A stretch of DNA of 64,000 nucleotides from Oscarella lobularis (GCF_947507565.1 NC_089190.1:1798001-1862000); one strand, 5' to 3'. Positions 21,342 to 33,853 are shown, numbered from the stretch's first letter. A program made the numbers and translations. The notes: generated by a model from the letters alone, not told the origin.

Positions 21342-21723
21342 TAGCCAGAACTGAAGCTGTGCTCTGCGCGCAGTGCTTTTATACCGCGCATGACGCAATC
21401 CTGATGCAACATCCGATTCAAAGGCGAGAGTGCTGTACTTTGCCTAGGCAACGGATCGCTGGTTGGCCGATAGAAAACTCGCGCCAATTTTCCAGTGTCT
21501 TTACGGCGTCGTTGATTTTAGCGCCTAAACAATGGCGGCTCCTCGTGGCTTTTGATTATCGTTCGCTGCGATCGACTGTTTCTGCATCGTATTCGAATCT
21601 GCCGCCAAGGTAAATACATTATGATCATTATCTAATGATTTTATGCGTAGATCCACGCCGTCGAACACGCGATCGTTTGCGCAGAGCTTAGCTCTTTCTT
21701 CGAGATAGAAAAACGCGACTGAC
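21342..21723 (+). promoter_or_regulatory. FARSB upstream region
   Basis: 382 bp between the rearrangement junction and the FARSB ATG. It holds AACAATGGCGGCTCC (21528-21542), which resembles the YY1-type AANATGGCGGC motif often seen near starts of housekeeping genes; that link is inference. The block is conserved in the duplicate at 14132-14547. No TATA box is apparent. Confidence 0.35.
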
Positions 21724-24537
21724 ATGCCGACCATTGGCGTGCAGCGAGATCTCCTCTTTGAGGCGCTGGGCCGTTCATATTGTAAGGGGCCCTTTTCGAG
21801 GAAACGGCGCAGGAACTCATCCCATTCGTTCGTTTTCAGCCGACGAAGAGTTCGAAGAGCTCTGCTTCGACTTTGGCTTAGAACTCGATGAAGTGGTAAG
21901 ACAAAAAAGCGACGAGAACAGCCCTAAAAAGTCGAAAAAACGTGCAATTCTCTCGCCGCGAGCTTCACACCACATTTCGAATTTTCGTAGACGTCAGAAA
22001 AAATCATGCTGAGCAAAGAGCAGGGCGAGAAACGAGCCGAAGACGCCTCAGAGGCAATTATATACAAAATCGAAGTGCCCGCGAATAGGTATAGAGAAAA
22101 AGTAGATAGAGAATGTTTTGTAAGATGAGACGTGTGATAGATACGATCTTCTCTGCATGGAGGGCTTAGTTCGAGGACTTTGCGTCTTTCTGAATAAGTG
22201 AGTGTCTAGCTGTCGTATGCACGAAAAGTTCTCATGTGGACGGGCTTAGAATGGATGCACCGCGTTATAAGTCAATTCCAGGCAAAGAGAGACTTGTCAT
22301 TCGACCAGAGGTACAGCAGGGAGCGTGGCGTATAGCCGTTTTTCTCATTGGCCTTTATATAGATGGGTGGGGTTAGGCCGCATGCTGTGGCTGCTGTTCT
22401 TAGAGACATCAAATTTACGCAGGTGATTGTACAATTGAGTGAAAACTTCTTTTCCTATGGTTCTATTTCTTAGCAATCCTACGATAGTTTTATTGATCTA
22501 CAAGAAAAGCTGCATCAAACGATATGCAGGTTTGCTTGAGAAATTATTTTCATATCGTTATTATTGTTTTCCTTGCAGGAAACGTGCTTTGGTTGCCATA
22601 GGAACACACGATTTGGATACCATCGAGGGCCCGTTTACATTCGAAGCTCTTTCACCGGATTCTATCAAATTCAAGCCACTCAATCAGACGGAAGAACACA
22701 CGGCGAGTCAATTGATGGAGCTGTATAAGGTCAATGAGTCGTAGTTATATCTCTACGATTTATTTATTATTGCTTTTTCAGACTGATAGTCATTTGCGTC
22801 ATTACCTTCACATCATCAAGGACAAGCCTCTGTATCCGGTTATTTATGATAAGAATCGCGTTGTCCTTTCCATGCCACCTATTATCAATGGCAAGTGTCA
22901 AGAATAGCTACCAAAGTGCAGTCTCTCATACTTACTGTATTTCAATAGGAGATCACAGTAAGATTCATTTGGGAACAAGAAATGTCTTCATTGAATGCAC
23001 AGCCACTGATCTCAATAAGGTTTTAGTATAATAATGATGATCCACTACTACTACCGAGTGTTGGCTTCAGGCAAAAATTGTTCTGGATACCATAGTGACG
23101 ATGTTTAGTCAGCACTGTGCCAAGCCTTTTACGTAAGGAATTTGCGTAACGAAAATCAATTTGATGTCTAAATGTTTATCACCAGAGTTGAGTCAGTAGA
23201 AGTGGAGCAACCGGATGGATCTGTTGTCGTACACCCGGTAGGCTAATATCATTATGAAATAATGATAGCAATGTTTCTGCCAGGAATTGCCTTATCGTCA
23301 CGAAGTGATTACAGCTACTGAAATCAACAAAAAAGTTGGAATTCGGTATATATGAGTTTTGTATGTAGAATTTTTTCTAATGCATTTTGCCCTGAAACTA
23401 GAGAGACGTCAGAGAAACTCGCGTCTTTGTTGACTCGAATGTGCCTTGTCAGCAAAGTGATGCCAGATGGAGAAACAATCAAAGTGGAAATTCCTCCCAC
23501 AAGAGCAGGTCAATATATATTGAATGTCAAGGGATTTAAATAATAATAATTCTTTCTTGCGTAGATGTTATTCACAGCTGTGACATTGTCGAAGACGCTG
23601 CCATTGCCTATGGATTCAATAACGTCAAGATGACCATACCAAGGACAAATACAATTGCTATTCAGGTGAACTTACTTTGAGTCATTTTGCGACGTGGCAC
23701 GTTTTTCTCCAGTTCCCACTCAATCATTTGACCGATTTGTTGAGAGGTGGAATGGCTCAGGCTGGATTCACGGAGGTTCTCACATTCGCACTGGTAAATC
23801 AATAGCATCGATTTTAAAATAAAACATAACCCTACACTTTATAGTGCGCGCGGGATGACGTAGCGACATTTTTGAACAAGAAAATCGAAGACGTTTCAGC
23901 CGTTCACATAGAAAATCCCAAAACGTTTGAATTTCAGGTAATGCGACTCTCCTTCCTATGCACAATAAACGACCAAAGAGATTGTCTTCTAGGTCGCCAG
24001 AACAACGTTACTGCCGGGAATACTCAAAACGGTCAGCTGCAATCGAAAACTTCCACTTCCCATCAAAGTCTTTGAAATTTCGGACGTAGTGTATCAAGTG
24101 AATACCAAGGGTAAGTCTAGGAAAAAGATTCCTCACGCCAGTCAGGGGTCACAGGCTTCTGTTCATAGATGTTGGGGCTCGAAATGAGCGCTGGTTGTGC
24201 GCGGTGAACTATAACAGAGCGCCGGGATTCGAAGTCGTTCACGGACTTCTGGATCGGATCATGGAACTGCTTGAGGTGTCTCCCCGGAGTGGAGAAAACG
24301 AGACGGGATACTATTTGAACTCGACAAATGGTAAGAGAATAATTTTTTCATGCAATTCATCGATTTTTTGTCTTTTCTCTTTTAGATTCAACGTATTTTG
24401 ATGGTCGCTGTGCTGAAGTGATGTGCGGCGGTAAACGCGTTGGAATTCTCGGCGTTCTTCATCCAACCGTTCTTCAGAAGTTCGATCTTCCTATGCCCTG
24501 TTCAGCCTTGGAACTAAACGTTGAGACGTTTTTGTGA
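21724..24537 (+). CDS. FARSB: Phenylalanine-tRNA ligase beta subunit (cytosolic)
   Basis: Beta chain of the alpha2-beta2 enzyme that charges tRNA-Phe. Spliced by eye from about 17 exons; the product (about 590 residues) follows the animal FARSB order throughout. It starts [16 protein letters not shown], then [150 protein letters not shown] and [19 protein letters not shown], ending LELNVETFL with TGA at 24535-24537. Introns are 45-110 bp. One (22891-22948) has a GC donor, AATG|GCAAGT, shared with the pseudogene copy. The last exon starts after the intron near 24330-24385. This is the only intact copy in the window. Confidence 0.95.
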
Positions 24538-24713
24538 GAGCTAGTCGGACTTTTGATTGAAGTATGTGTGGTGCGCCTGTTGGCATTGTCCACCACACCT
24601 ACACACATTCCGGCCACCACTCTTCTCAGTGTTTTTAGCTCGCGCTACAGTAGTACGACAACGGTGAAGAAATGCGAGATCTTTTCCAATCACCGGCGTA
24701 AAGAGTGAAAAAT

Positions 24714-25316
24714 ATGCGTTCTATGCGACGCGCGACTCCCAAAGTGACGGACGACTTGCGCCTAGGCGAGAACTATCTCGTAAAGGTTCGCGACGGCGAC
24801 GAGGAGCGTCTCGTGCCGCTGAACGAGATTCTCAACGATTCCGAAACGAGTCCGGAGAATCTCGTCGCGCTGACTGACATATTGATCTCTTCGTTTCGTC
24901 GTCGCGACGAAGAGCGAAGCGGAGGTAACGCCCACTCGTCGACAACGCTGACAAATGGAACGTCGTCGCGCGACGAAGTCGATGACGTCGTCAAGCGGAC
25001 GCGTAGCGCGCGAAAGAGTCACGTTTGCAGCGTTTGCGGCGCCGCTTTTTCGCGTCCTGTGCATTTGCGTCGTCACGCGACGCACGCACATAAGGAATTG
25101 TTGCACAAATGCGAACTCTGCGACGAGCTGTTTGGAGACGAGGCCGACTTTCTGTGCCACGTCGAAAATCATGGCATTAGAAGTCAGGGATGCGTTGTCA
25201 ATGGCGACGACTATGATGACGATGACGTAGTGCCGCCGTCATCGAAGCGGCGCAGGAGTCGCGGTGTTGAAGTCGACTCGGGCTCGGATACCGAGTGGCG
25301 ACCACATGCACATTAA
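24714..25316 (+). CDS. Small C2H2 zinc-finger protein, single exon
   Basis: 200 residues from ATG 24714, no intron. Two adjacent C2H2 fingers lie near residues 105-155: CSVCGAAFSRPVHLRRH..H (C-x2-C-x12-H, second His at +5) and CELCDELFGDEADFLCHVENH (C-x2-C-x12-H-x3-H). The N-terminal 100 residues are charged without a recognised domain. The C-terminus has an acidic run (DDYDDDD), then a basic stretch (SSKRRRSRG) that could be a nuclear signal, and ends TEWRPHAH. Probably a nuclear DNA- or RNA-binding protein; the target is unknown and I cannot assign an orthologue. It converges on SPAG7, whose stop is 80 bp downstream. Confidence 0.8.
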   Translation: MRSMRRATPKVTDDLRLGENYLVKVRDGDEERLVPLNEILNDSETSPENLVALTDILISSFRRRDEERSGGNAHSSTTLTNGTSSRDEVDDVVKRTRSARKSHVCSVCGAAFSRPVHLRRHATHAHKELLHKCELCDELFGDEADFLCHVENHGIRSQGCVVNGDDYDDDDVVPPSSKRRRSRGVEVDSGSDTEWRPHAH

Positions 25317-25397
25317 TTTACGGAAAAAAATTACGATTTATTTACACAGAGAAGTTGCACTATCGTTTTGAGTTTGTGAATATAAAAAAAGAAAAGG

Positions 25398-26311
25398 TCA
25401 GTTTCCTTTTTGACGTTTGCGTGCCCGAATGTCTTTGAGCGTTTCCTCTATGGATCGTTGATCTTGCTTGTTTGCACTTGGAACGAAGCCGAATGTTTTG
25501 TTGGGCACGGTTACCTTGGCGGCCGATTGGCCGCTTGCCTCGCCCAAAATCGATTTGTATTTGTCGCGATAATTTGCGGCGGAAGGGGTCGACGAGTCAT
25601 TGCTGGGTTTGGATACTTTGCTTGGGGTTGCTTCTTCGCTATCAAACTCGACGTCACGCTGTGCATTGGGATCGAATTCCTGGGGTACAATGTTTCATCA
25701 GATCAAATAATTATTTCTCTCTTAAACTTTACTACTACCTTTCCCTCTCTCAGTGCTTCGAGTTCTTCCTCGCTGGGAGAGTGCTCCTATATAGTATACA
25801 CAGTGACTACTAAAATGATACGTAAACTAATTAATCATAATTGCCTTTTTGAATAGCATTATGTGTCGATTTATTCCCTCGTCGCCGAAGGAGAGCGACA
25901 TCAGACCGGCTACTTCGGCGACATCGTGACTGAATGTTGAATGTATCGTTTTATGGTAATTTTTTATCGGTTGTTTTGGAGTTTGTAGCTCACGCTATGC
26001 TTCTATAGAGCTTTTCCATTGGTTCGAGTTTGAGACGCGTTCGCGCCCCGTCTTTGATGAAATCGCTCACTTGCTTTTCTAACTGGCGCCCCAGAATGTT
26101 GTGCGACAATTTACAAATCGAATTCGGTACCGTAATTCTGAACTTGGTTTTCTTTTCCTTCTCTTCGTCGGCCAATTTTGCTTCAGCTGAGATGGACTGT
26201 GCTCGAAATTATGCCAAATTTTGTGCAGTTACCTTTTCTTCGCTTTTTCTCCTGGTTGGACACAGCCGGCGGCTTGTCCATCGATTTCATGATGGAACCG
26301 AGGAGATCCAT
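25398..26311 (-). CDS. SPAG7: SPAG7 homologue
   Basis: Minus-strand, short-intron gene. The first exon begins MDLLGSIMKSMDKPPAVSNQEKKRR (ATG at 26309-26311), matching the MADLLGSILSSMEKPP start of animal SPAG7. Later exons read ADEEKEKKTKFR, LEKQVSDFIKDGARTRLKLEPMEKLYRSI (the R3H-like region), HDVAEVAGLMSLSFGDEGINRHIM, EFDPNAQRDVEF, ANYRDKYKSILGE and NKTFGFVPSANKQDQRSIEETLKDIRARKR, ending QKGN with the stop at 25398-25400. An in-frame upstream ATG at 26380 would add 23 residues absent from the family, so the later start is chosen. SPAG7 is a conserved nuclear/cytoplasmic protein with an R3H nucleic-acid-binding motif whose role is poorly defined. It shares an 86-bp divergent promoter with M6PR. 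Confidence 0.92.
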
Positions 26312-26397
26312 GACTATCGACGATAGCGCACGTTTACCAGGCTTTCCGCCCGGACACGAAACGCCTCCCGGACCTGACAAAACACGTGATAGCCAAG

Positions 26398-27626
26398 ATG
26401 CCGTCGAAAGTGGCCATAGCCATCGTCCTCTGCGCGATTCTCCAGATCACAACGATGACCCACGCGTCCGGCTGTGCTAACCATCAAGCGAAAGTTAGAG
26501 AAGTCGAGTTGGATCCACTCATCTCCTCAGGAAAAACGTACACGTAACGATCGAATACCGAAACGCTCGAAAATCGTTGCTTGTGCGAGCAGATGGGAAA
26601 CGTCTGACGCCAACTACACCTACTACGTCAGCGTTTGCAATGGCATCGACTCAGATATTCTCTCCTCGTGCAATAACAATGCGAAAATCGCCAATCCGAA
26701 TACTGTGACTGTCCTGCAGATGGATAAGAAAAAGGACTGCTACGTTGCTGGAAGATCGACGGCTGTTCGAGCAACGAATAGTAATGAAATTAAAAAATTA
26801 GTAGGAATTTTTTGTTCTCGCGTACATCTTATTTGTCGGCTCTTAATTAATTGCTAATTTTTATTAATCAAAAGCGTAGCTATATTTTTTCAATTCCTCA
26901 GATTCTATTGACTGGCTGATGCTTGTTTATGGCGGCGGGGATTCGTATCACAATCACTGTAGTATTGGACGAAGAAAAGCTGAAATTTTCTTTGTTTGCG
27001 ATCCAGACAAAGGGCTGGTATAAAAAAGTAATTAACGATTGAATTCGGCGATTTTTTGTGATTCGCTTAGGGCCAGCCTAGAATATTGGAAGAGAACAGG
27101 GTTGACTTTGAATGTGCCTACACATTTGAATGGCTGACGAGTCTCGTATGCAATGACCGCGGCGGCAGCGGTCTTAGTCCTGGATCAATCTTTTTGATTG
27201 TGTATGTTTCGAGATCACTTATGCTTCGGGCTTATTCTTGTTCTCTTTCTGCACGCAGATTCTTTGGTCTGATTGGTTCCTATATACTTTTTGGCTTCCT
27301 CTATCAACGAATAGTGAACGAGGCTAAGGGACGAGAGCAAATACCGAATTTTAGTTTTTGGAAGAAGCTGGGAAATCTAAGTGCTGTAAGAAGACAAAAT
27401 TATTTAATTTCTGATGTAGAGATATTTCTTATTCATATAGGATGGCTGTGATTATGCTTGCCGCTGCTCAGAGCCTGCTCCATCGCCTCCATATAAGGTA
27501 CACTGTTATGTGGGCAGTGGGTTTATTATTGCCTCTCGTCTTTAGCCTGATGAACGTCACAACCAACTTCAGCTGGATGATACGGATGAGGAAGAGGAGA
27601 GAGACGACACGTTACTGCCTATGTAA
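26398..27626 (+). CDS. M6PR: Cation-dependent mannose-6-phosphate receptor
   Basis: Type I sorting receptor that carries mannose-6-phosphate-tagged acid hydrolases from trans-Golgi to endosomes. ATG 26398 gives a signal peptide (VAIAIVLCAILQITTMTHAS). The lumenal MRH domain runs through NYTYYVSVCNG, DWLMLVYGGGDSYHNHCS and EIFFVCDP, with paired cysteines. The membrane segment is IFLIVFFGLIGSYILFGFLY, followed by the family-specific tail QRIVNEAKGREQIPNFSFWK and DGCDYACRC. The C-terminus DDTDEEEERDDTLLPM carries the acidic dileucine sorting signal seen in vertebrate M6PR (ERDDHLLPM). TAA is at 27624-27626. The first intron (about 50 bp near 26538-26588) is the least certain join. Divergent from SPAG7 with 86 bp between starts. 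Confidence 0.93.
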
Positions 27627-28174
27627 TTTACGTAGGCAACAACGTATCATCTCACTAATGGTATTGTCTGGCTGACTGCTGAATAGAGAGAGACATGCAT
27701 GCGATTGATGGAGATATGATGATGATGATGAATACGATGATCAAACTTGTCTGTGCATCACATTCTATAGGTCATAGACACATATAAGGCTGTCATCTTG
27801 GGGGGGCAGTGCATATGCAGTGTTGAGCTACGCTTAGTATTTTCTTTACTGTACTTCCGATAAATGCAAAACCGAATTAGGCAAATGGTTTGTTTTAAGT
27901 ACAAAACTAACTTTCTATAAAAGGTTTGGTTACTTAGGCAACAAAATCATCGCTTCGCTTCTTTGACATAATCTGCCGGCGCGCCGCGCTGGTTTAATCA
28001 ACGCCGCTAATTGACCGACTGATGAATGCATTCATCGGAGGCTCGGCCCAATTGACGTCACTCGCTCTTCGCTCTCACGTGGCGCGATCGGACGCGCAGA
28101 CTCGACGACATACTTCGATCCGCCGCCGCCGCCGACAAGAGCGCCACCCAGCTCGATCTCATCATAGTGTCCCT
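27627..28174. other. Intergenic / 5' region of the DLG5-like gene
   Basis: 548 bp with a short (GAT)n-type run near 27717-27740 and a poly-G octamer near 27798. An in-frame ATG at 28022 precedes the chosen DLG5-like start. I see no other gene. Confidence 0.4.
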
Positions 28175-31100
28175 ATGGGAGACGTGCGGAATTGGTTGCG
28201 AGGCGAATTGCCTCGGCTGCTTCGCGAAATCGAGTCACTCGATCTCGTGCTGCCGTACCTCAAGGCGCGGGGCGTCCTCACCGACGACGATTGCGCCGAC
28301 ATTCGACGCGAGAACGGCGCGAAAGCGAGCGTCGAGCTCTGTCTCGTTCGCGTCTTTCGTCAGGACGCATCGTCTCTCTATCATAACTTCTTGGTGTCGC
28401 TCAGTCTGCCCTATCCGCGGTTATACGCGTCGCTTTATCGCGGCATGCGGTCGCAATTTGGCGAGGCGAGCGTTCGAGGTACGTGCATATGTACAGAAGT
28501 TTGCGGGAAAGACAGCGTGCGGTTCCGGCGGCTCTAAATGTCGCGTGAGGCCAGCTAAGTGACTTTTAGAGAGCTTAGTTTATATAGGAAAGCTGCAAAC
28601 AGATAGGTACACAATTGACGCACGAAAGCGACTGCGCGAAGGAGTCGCTGCTTTGGCCAATCAAGTCACTCTTTTGCTACAGTCCAGCCAATCACGTTCT
28701 CCCCTTTTTCTATGACTGAAATGACTGACCACTCACTGCATTTCCCGCCTTTTTTGACTGGCCCCGCGGTGGGGGGCTACTACGTGTATGATGGTTGAAA
28801 TTCTTTTTCTTATTAGGCCTGCCTCATCCTCAATGGACTGATGGAAGTTCCCCTGACAGCGGCAACACCGGCAGTGCCGTCGTGCGTCACGAGTCACGCG
28901 ATCCTGTTCCTCCAAACGACGAAATCGACTCCTATCGTCGCCGCATCGACACCCTCACAATCGAAGTCGACAGCCTTCGCACGGAACTGGCGAGCGAGCG
29001 TTCCGTATCCGACGGGCTTCGCGAGGAACTCGCCGAAGCGGAGCACCAGTATCGCGCGGCGAAAAAGGAGCGCTTCGAAGCGCTCGATCATCGCGATCGG
29101 GCGATCAGCGACGCGTACGCGCTCAACGATCGACTCGACGAAGCGCTGCGCGACAACGACGAATTGGCGGCGAAAAACGACGGTCTCAACGTGCAACTTC
29201 GCCAGCTCGACGATCTGACGCGCGAACGCGACGAAGCGCTCGCCGACGTCGAGAAAGCGAAGCGACAGCGCGACGCGGCGCACGCCGAACGCAAGCGCAC
29301 GTCGGAACGACTCGCGACGACCCAGCGAGAGCTCGAGACGGTCTTGCAGCGGCACGAGGACGAGATACGCGAGTACGAGAGGCGAAGCGACGCGCAGAAG
29401 AAATTGGGAAAGGATTTGCAGCGTGTTCAGATGGAAAAGATGGAGTTGCAATTGGAGAATTTTCGACTCAGGCGAAGCGTCGACGGTTTGAAGGATTTGG
29501 TCGAGAGGACGGGCGGGGGTGCGAGGAGCGCGTCCGGATGGGTCAGCCCGAAAGATTCTGGGGTTAGTGGAGATTTGGTAAGAGGGGGCGGTTTGTTTCT
29601 CTTTTTTTTTCGTCTTCTCTGGGGGCCCCCCGGAGGGATTTGGAAAGACAAAGACGTTTTATTTTTTTCTAGAAGACCGTTGATATGGTGAAGATGAAGA
29701 TCGTGTTGAATATGATGCAGCAAGGTGAGAGAGAGTTCAGGTTTCTAAATTAATTTAGTGTTCCTCCTATAATAAGGGGATTTGTGACGCACAGAGAGCG
29801 TTCCTAAACTTCCTTTCTAGTTGTTACTTTAGACAAGTTTGGGCCCCTTGGTGGTGTGGATCCTAAAAACGGCTGGCTTATTTATTTTGGATCCCCGAGT
29901 GAGGACGCCCTTATTTTGGCAAGGGTGGGTTCCTGCGGCTTCCTCGTGAATTTGTAGAGAAAGAGGACGTGGTTAGCAAACGAAAGGCCTTAGATAATAA
30001 ATGGTTAGGATGCTAGGCCAGTCTTGAAGCCCTACTAAACTAGGAAGTGGAGAACGTTTATCGGGGTTTTCCTCATAAAAGCCTCTCGAGACGTTCATTT
30101 CCGTACTAAAGCGGGATTTGGGTGTCGAGGGGAACAGTTCCGAAAAGTCCTCCCTTTCCTCTCTCTCGAAAAAACGATACGATTAGGAGAGTTCCGATTC
30201 CGAAAGGGTGACATAAGCGGGAAAATGTGATTAGACGTTCCCTCCGATTTCCATACCGCGAACAGTCGTATTTCCGGTGATCTGACCTCGCCGCGTTCCG
30301 AGGATGGGGCGCCATCCGGCTTCTGTAGTCGCGCGTAGTTGCATTGCGGTGCGCGCAAGTGCGTCAAGGGGGGGTTGGGAAACGGACGTAAGCGAAGAAA
30401 CCGTCAGTTTGTTGCTTCCTCGAGAAAGCGAGCGAAATCCGCGTCTCGACGACATCCGTACTCCCGTAGGGTTTGGTCATTCCGGGGTCTCTTGGTCATA
30501 CGCATTTTGCTGGGGAAGGTCGAACCATAGTCCTTTTCTTTCTGGTTTCTTTTCCAAAGGAGGTCCCCCTCTCTCCTCCTACGTCTCTCTCCCCCGCGAG
30601 TTTTTCGTGCCTTTGCCTCGTTTGACAGTTGTATGGTACAATGCCGTCGCCCCCGCCTAGCACATCCCTCCCAGCGTCATCCCAACCCACGCGGATTCTT
30701 GTTTACACGCTTAGAAAAGTGATTCATCATTATACCATTATTGTTACTATTCTCATTTGCATTCACTTCACACTTCTCTCGCCCCAAAGAAAGCGCTCCT
30801 CGTTCTCATCCGCATTTCTCATTTCAGACGATTCCCAGACAAGTCGAACCGACGTCGGCATCGTGCTCGAAAACGGTCTCTACATCCGTCGTCTACCCAA
30901 CGAAGGCATGGCGGCAATCGACGGCCAACTCGTCGTCGGCGATCGACTCATAGAAGTAAGTCGAACGAGAGAAACGAGACGATAAAAACGCCAACGTTTT
31001 CAAAACTTCAGATGAACAGTCTGGATTTATCGGGGATGCAAGTAGAAGACGTCCACAGTCTCATCCACGCCTGCAAATCGGAATTGACTTTAACCGTCGT

Positions 31101-33775
31101 TCGCGCCGTAATGAAATCTCGTTTTCCGCCCAGTCCTCTCACCGTGCCGCACTCCGCCGTCGCTCTACACCGCTCCTCGACGCTCTCCATGGCTCCGGCG
31201 GGTCACCACTCTCCCTATCAGTCCAATCGAGCTTTCACTCATTACACCCAGGACAATCTCTCGCTTAGATCTTTCGCTTATAATCCGAACGATCGACCGC
31301 GTCGCATTTCCACGGTACCGCAGGAGTTGTCCGCGCGACGTTCCCCGTCGCCGTTGCTACAGAGACGTCGACCGAAGACGAAATCTTATCAACGAAGCAT
31401 TTCGCCGCCGCCGCTGACGACGACGGCGACGATATCAGGAAGAGACGCCTCTTCGACTACTCTCGTCGAGGGCGTAGTTCGCCAATCGGGCATGGAAATG
31501 AAAGACGAGAGAGAGGGATCTTTGAAGGGACTCAGTGCGAGTCGAATTCTTCGTCTCAACGACAACGATACTTCAGATGACGACGACGACGATAATCAGC
31601 CGCTGATGATGACCCCAAAGAACACTCCTATGCCTGTGCCGTCATTGGCAGTAGATCTAGCGTCGCCGGTGCAGCCAGGAATGCCGTCCGGCGGCGTTTC
31701 CTTGACGGCGACCGACATGCGGTTGGCCACGCGCGGTCCCGATATCATTATCAATCCGCCGTTGTCGCCGAATCGACTTGAGTCGAAGAAGATGCCGACG
31801 TTTTTGCGTGATCCGCAGTGAGAAGAAAGGAGAGTATGCTAATACGAGCGTGTATGTATTGTTTCTCTAGGATGTTTAGCGAGAAGAGTCTTGGGGGCAA
31901 CGTTCGTTTCATTGAACTGAAAGCCTCCTTTGTGATGTCAGATATCGGTTTCGATATCATTGGCGGACGCGGTTGGGGCGTATTCGTTTCGCGAATCAAC
32001 TGCGAGGAGCACGAGAAAGCGGGTCTAAAAATCGGCGACAAAATACTCGAAGTACTCACAAAAAACCGAACTAGCGAAAATTTATTTTGATTTAATTTTT
32101 TCTATTTAAGTTGAATGGAATTTCGTTGGAGAATGCGACGTACGAGAAGGCGTCGGCGACGTTGTCGTTTGCCACGTTCGGCGGCGGAGCGATGATGTCC
32201 GTCGAATACGACGAGACGACGTTTCGTCGTATGAACGCGAAGACGCGCGACGATTTCTACATTCAAGCTCTTTTCGACTACGCGCATCCGGAAGCGGGCG
32301 AGATGGCGTTTCGCGAAGGCGACGTGCTGCACGTGTATAATACGATGGAGGGAGACAAGACGGACGTGTGGGAAGCGGAGAGATGCAACGTCGGAGGAAA
32401 ATTGATGGGGGAGAAAGGATCGATTCCAAGCAAGACAAGGTAAAGAAAAAAAACAGATACTTTGTATGAGGGGGGGGGGGGGGGGGGGGGGATCTTCAGT
32501 AATAGCGAATCTTGAATTATTATCTTTTCTACCAGGGCTCGTCTCTTGCATGGACCTCAGCTAATGAAACGCAACTCGTCGTTTCCCCCGCCTCATCTCG
32601 TTGACGCTCTCAAGCGTCGAGGCAGTTCAACGTTCCATAAGCTCCGTACTCGATTCAAACCCGCATTCAGGCGATCGCCAAGCCACGACGCCGGCGGCGG
32701 CGGCGAGCCCTACTCCAGTCTCGAAGTGCCGCCGCCGTCGATCAACGATCTCGGATCGTCGACGAGCGTAGCTGGACCAGCGTCGACGATCTCATCCGAT
32801 TCGGCAGGAAGCCAAGTGCCCTATGAAAACGAGCCTGTGGTGCCGTCGGTGATGAGTGCCATGGCTTTGTTGGAGGGAACAACTACGCGAAATTTACCGA
32901 AAGACTCGCCCGCCGGATATCAGTATGTAGATAAAATTTCTTGTGAGTTTGGAACGTTGGGTCCGGGAGGGGAAGGGATTGTCATGGGACCCGTGTTTTT
33001 TAGATGATTTTTTACGGCCCGTTCTGCTCGTCGGTCCCCTGGCGTCGGTTCTCGTAAATCGGCTAAGCCAGGAAGATCCCATGAAGTATTGCAGTGCATT
33101 GCCAGGTAGAGACATAGATCAGGAACGTCGAGCTTAACCCAAAAGGTTTCCCTTCTCTATTGTTTAGAATTTATTGAGTCGTACGGCGAAGTGGAGAACG
33201 GGTTGAGAAATAAGACGATTATCTATTCGTCGCAGCGTAGCAAATACGGTGCCAGCTATTCGTGCATAACCGTTTCGGGAATTAAGCAGATTCGAGACGA
33301 GGTAAGACGCTGCACGCACAAACGCGCGACTTAGGAAAACCCCCCTCCTTGCACATAGAATCAGCACTGCTTACTGGACGTGGGTCCTGAATGCATAGGG
33401 CGACTAAAAGCAGCTGAGCTGCATCCAATTGTTATATTTCTTGCGCCCAAGTCAGAGAAAAAGCTTCGGTAAAGAGGCCTGTTTCTCAAGTGATTACCTC
33501 CTAATCGAGTTTTCCTAAAGATCCAGCTGCATGCAGTGTAATATTCCGTCTATCGAAGCGCGTGGCATGTACGAAGAAGCGAGGCATTTGTATCAGAAAT
33601 ATCGCGCTCAGTTCACAGGTGAATTCGGTTACCTTTTCCTTGCGCGTTTGTCTGAGATATTTTTTCTGTAGCCGAGGTGAGCTTAGGTAGTCTTATTGAA
33701 CGATGTCTCATGCGAGTGCGTGACGTCGTTCAAACGCAACAGAACAAAGTCGACTGGGTACCCGTTCCTGAGTGA
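28175..33775 (+). CDS. DLG5: DLG5-like MAGUK: CARD-like, coiled coil, two PDZ, SH3, guanylate-kinase-like
   Basis: Cortical scaffold protein. Exon 1 encodes a CARD-like helical region (WLRGELPRLLREIESLDLVLPYL ... DCADIRRENGAKASVELCLV). Exon 2 (28817-29577) is a long charged coiled coil. After a 1.1-kb intron (29725-30827) comes PDZ 1 (VGIVLENGLYIRRLPNEG), then a Ser/Pro-rich linker and PDZ 2 (IGFDIIGGRGWGVFVSRI). Next are the SH3 (FYIQALFDYAHPEAGEMAFREGD) and an SH3-GK hinge. The GK-like domain (KISYDFLRPVLLVGPLA ... NQHCLLDVGPECIGRLKAAEL) lacks a typical P-loop, as in DLG5. It ends QQNKVDWVPVPE, matching the DLG5 C-terminus, with TGA at 33773-33775. Vertebrate DLG5 has four PDZ domains; I find two. 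An in-frame ATG at 28022 would add 51 basic residues. CARMA proteins share the architecture, but the GK end is DLG5-like. Confidence 0.88.
29725..30827. other. Long intron of the DLG5-like gene
   Basis: At 1,103 bp this is about 20 times the typical intron length here. It separates the coiled-coil exons from PDZ 1, the place where vertebrate DLG5 encodes additional PDZ domains. I could not find a spliceable PDZ exon in it, nor a transposon end. Open frames on both strands (for example 30304-30660) look like chance. Confidence 0.5.
32470..32491. repeat. Homopolymer G run (22 G) in a DLG5-like intron
   Basis: An uninterrupted G tract in the intron between the SH3 exon and the following linker exon, 30 bp after the donor at 32440. 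It could form G-quadruplexes in the transcript or be a sequencing-length ambiguity; the exact count should be treated with caution. Confidence 0.85.
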
Positions 33776-33853
33776 ACGGGATGATGATTTTATTTGATAG
33801 CAAGATCATTTATTTCTCTCTATAAAAATTGCAATTCTTGGTCAAAGGGTTCT

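Noticed and set aside
30304-30660. 118-codon frame inside the long DLG5-like intron
   Set aside because: No PDZ signature and no in-phase splice sites linking it to neighbouring exons.
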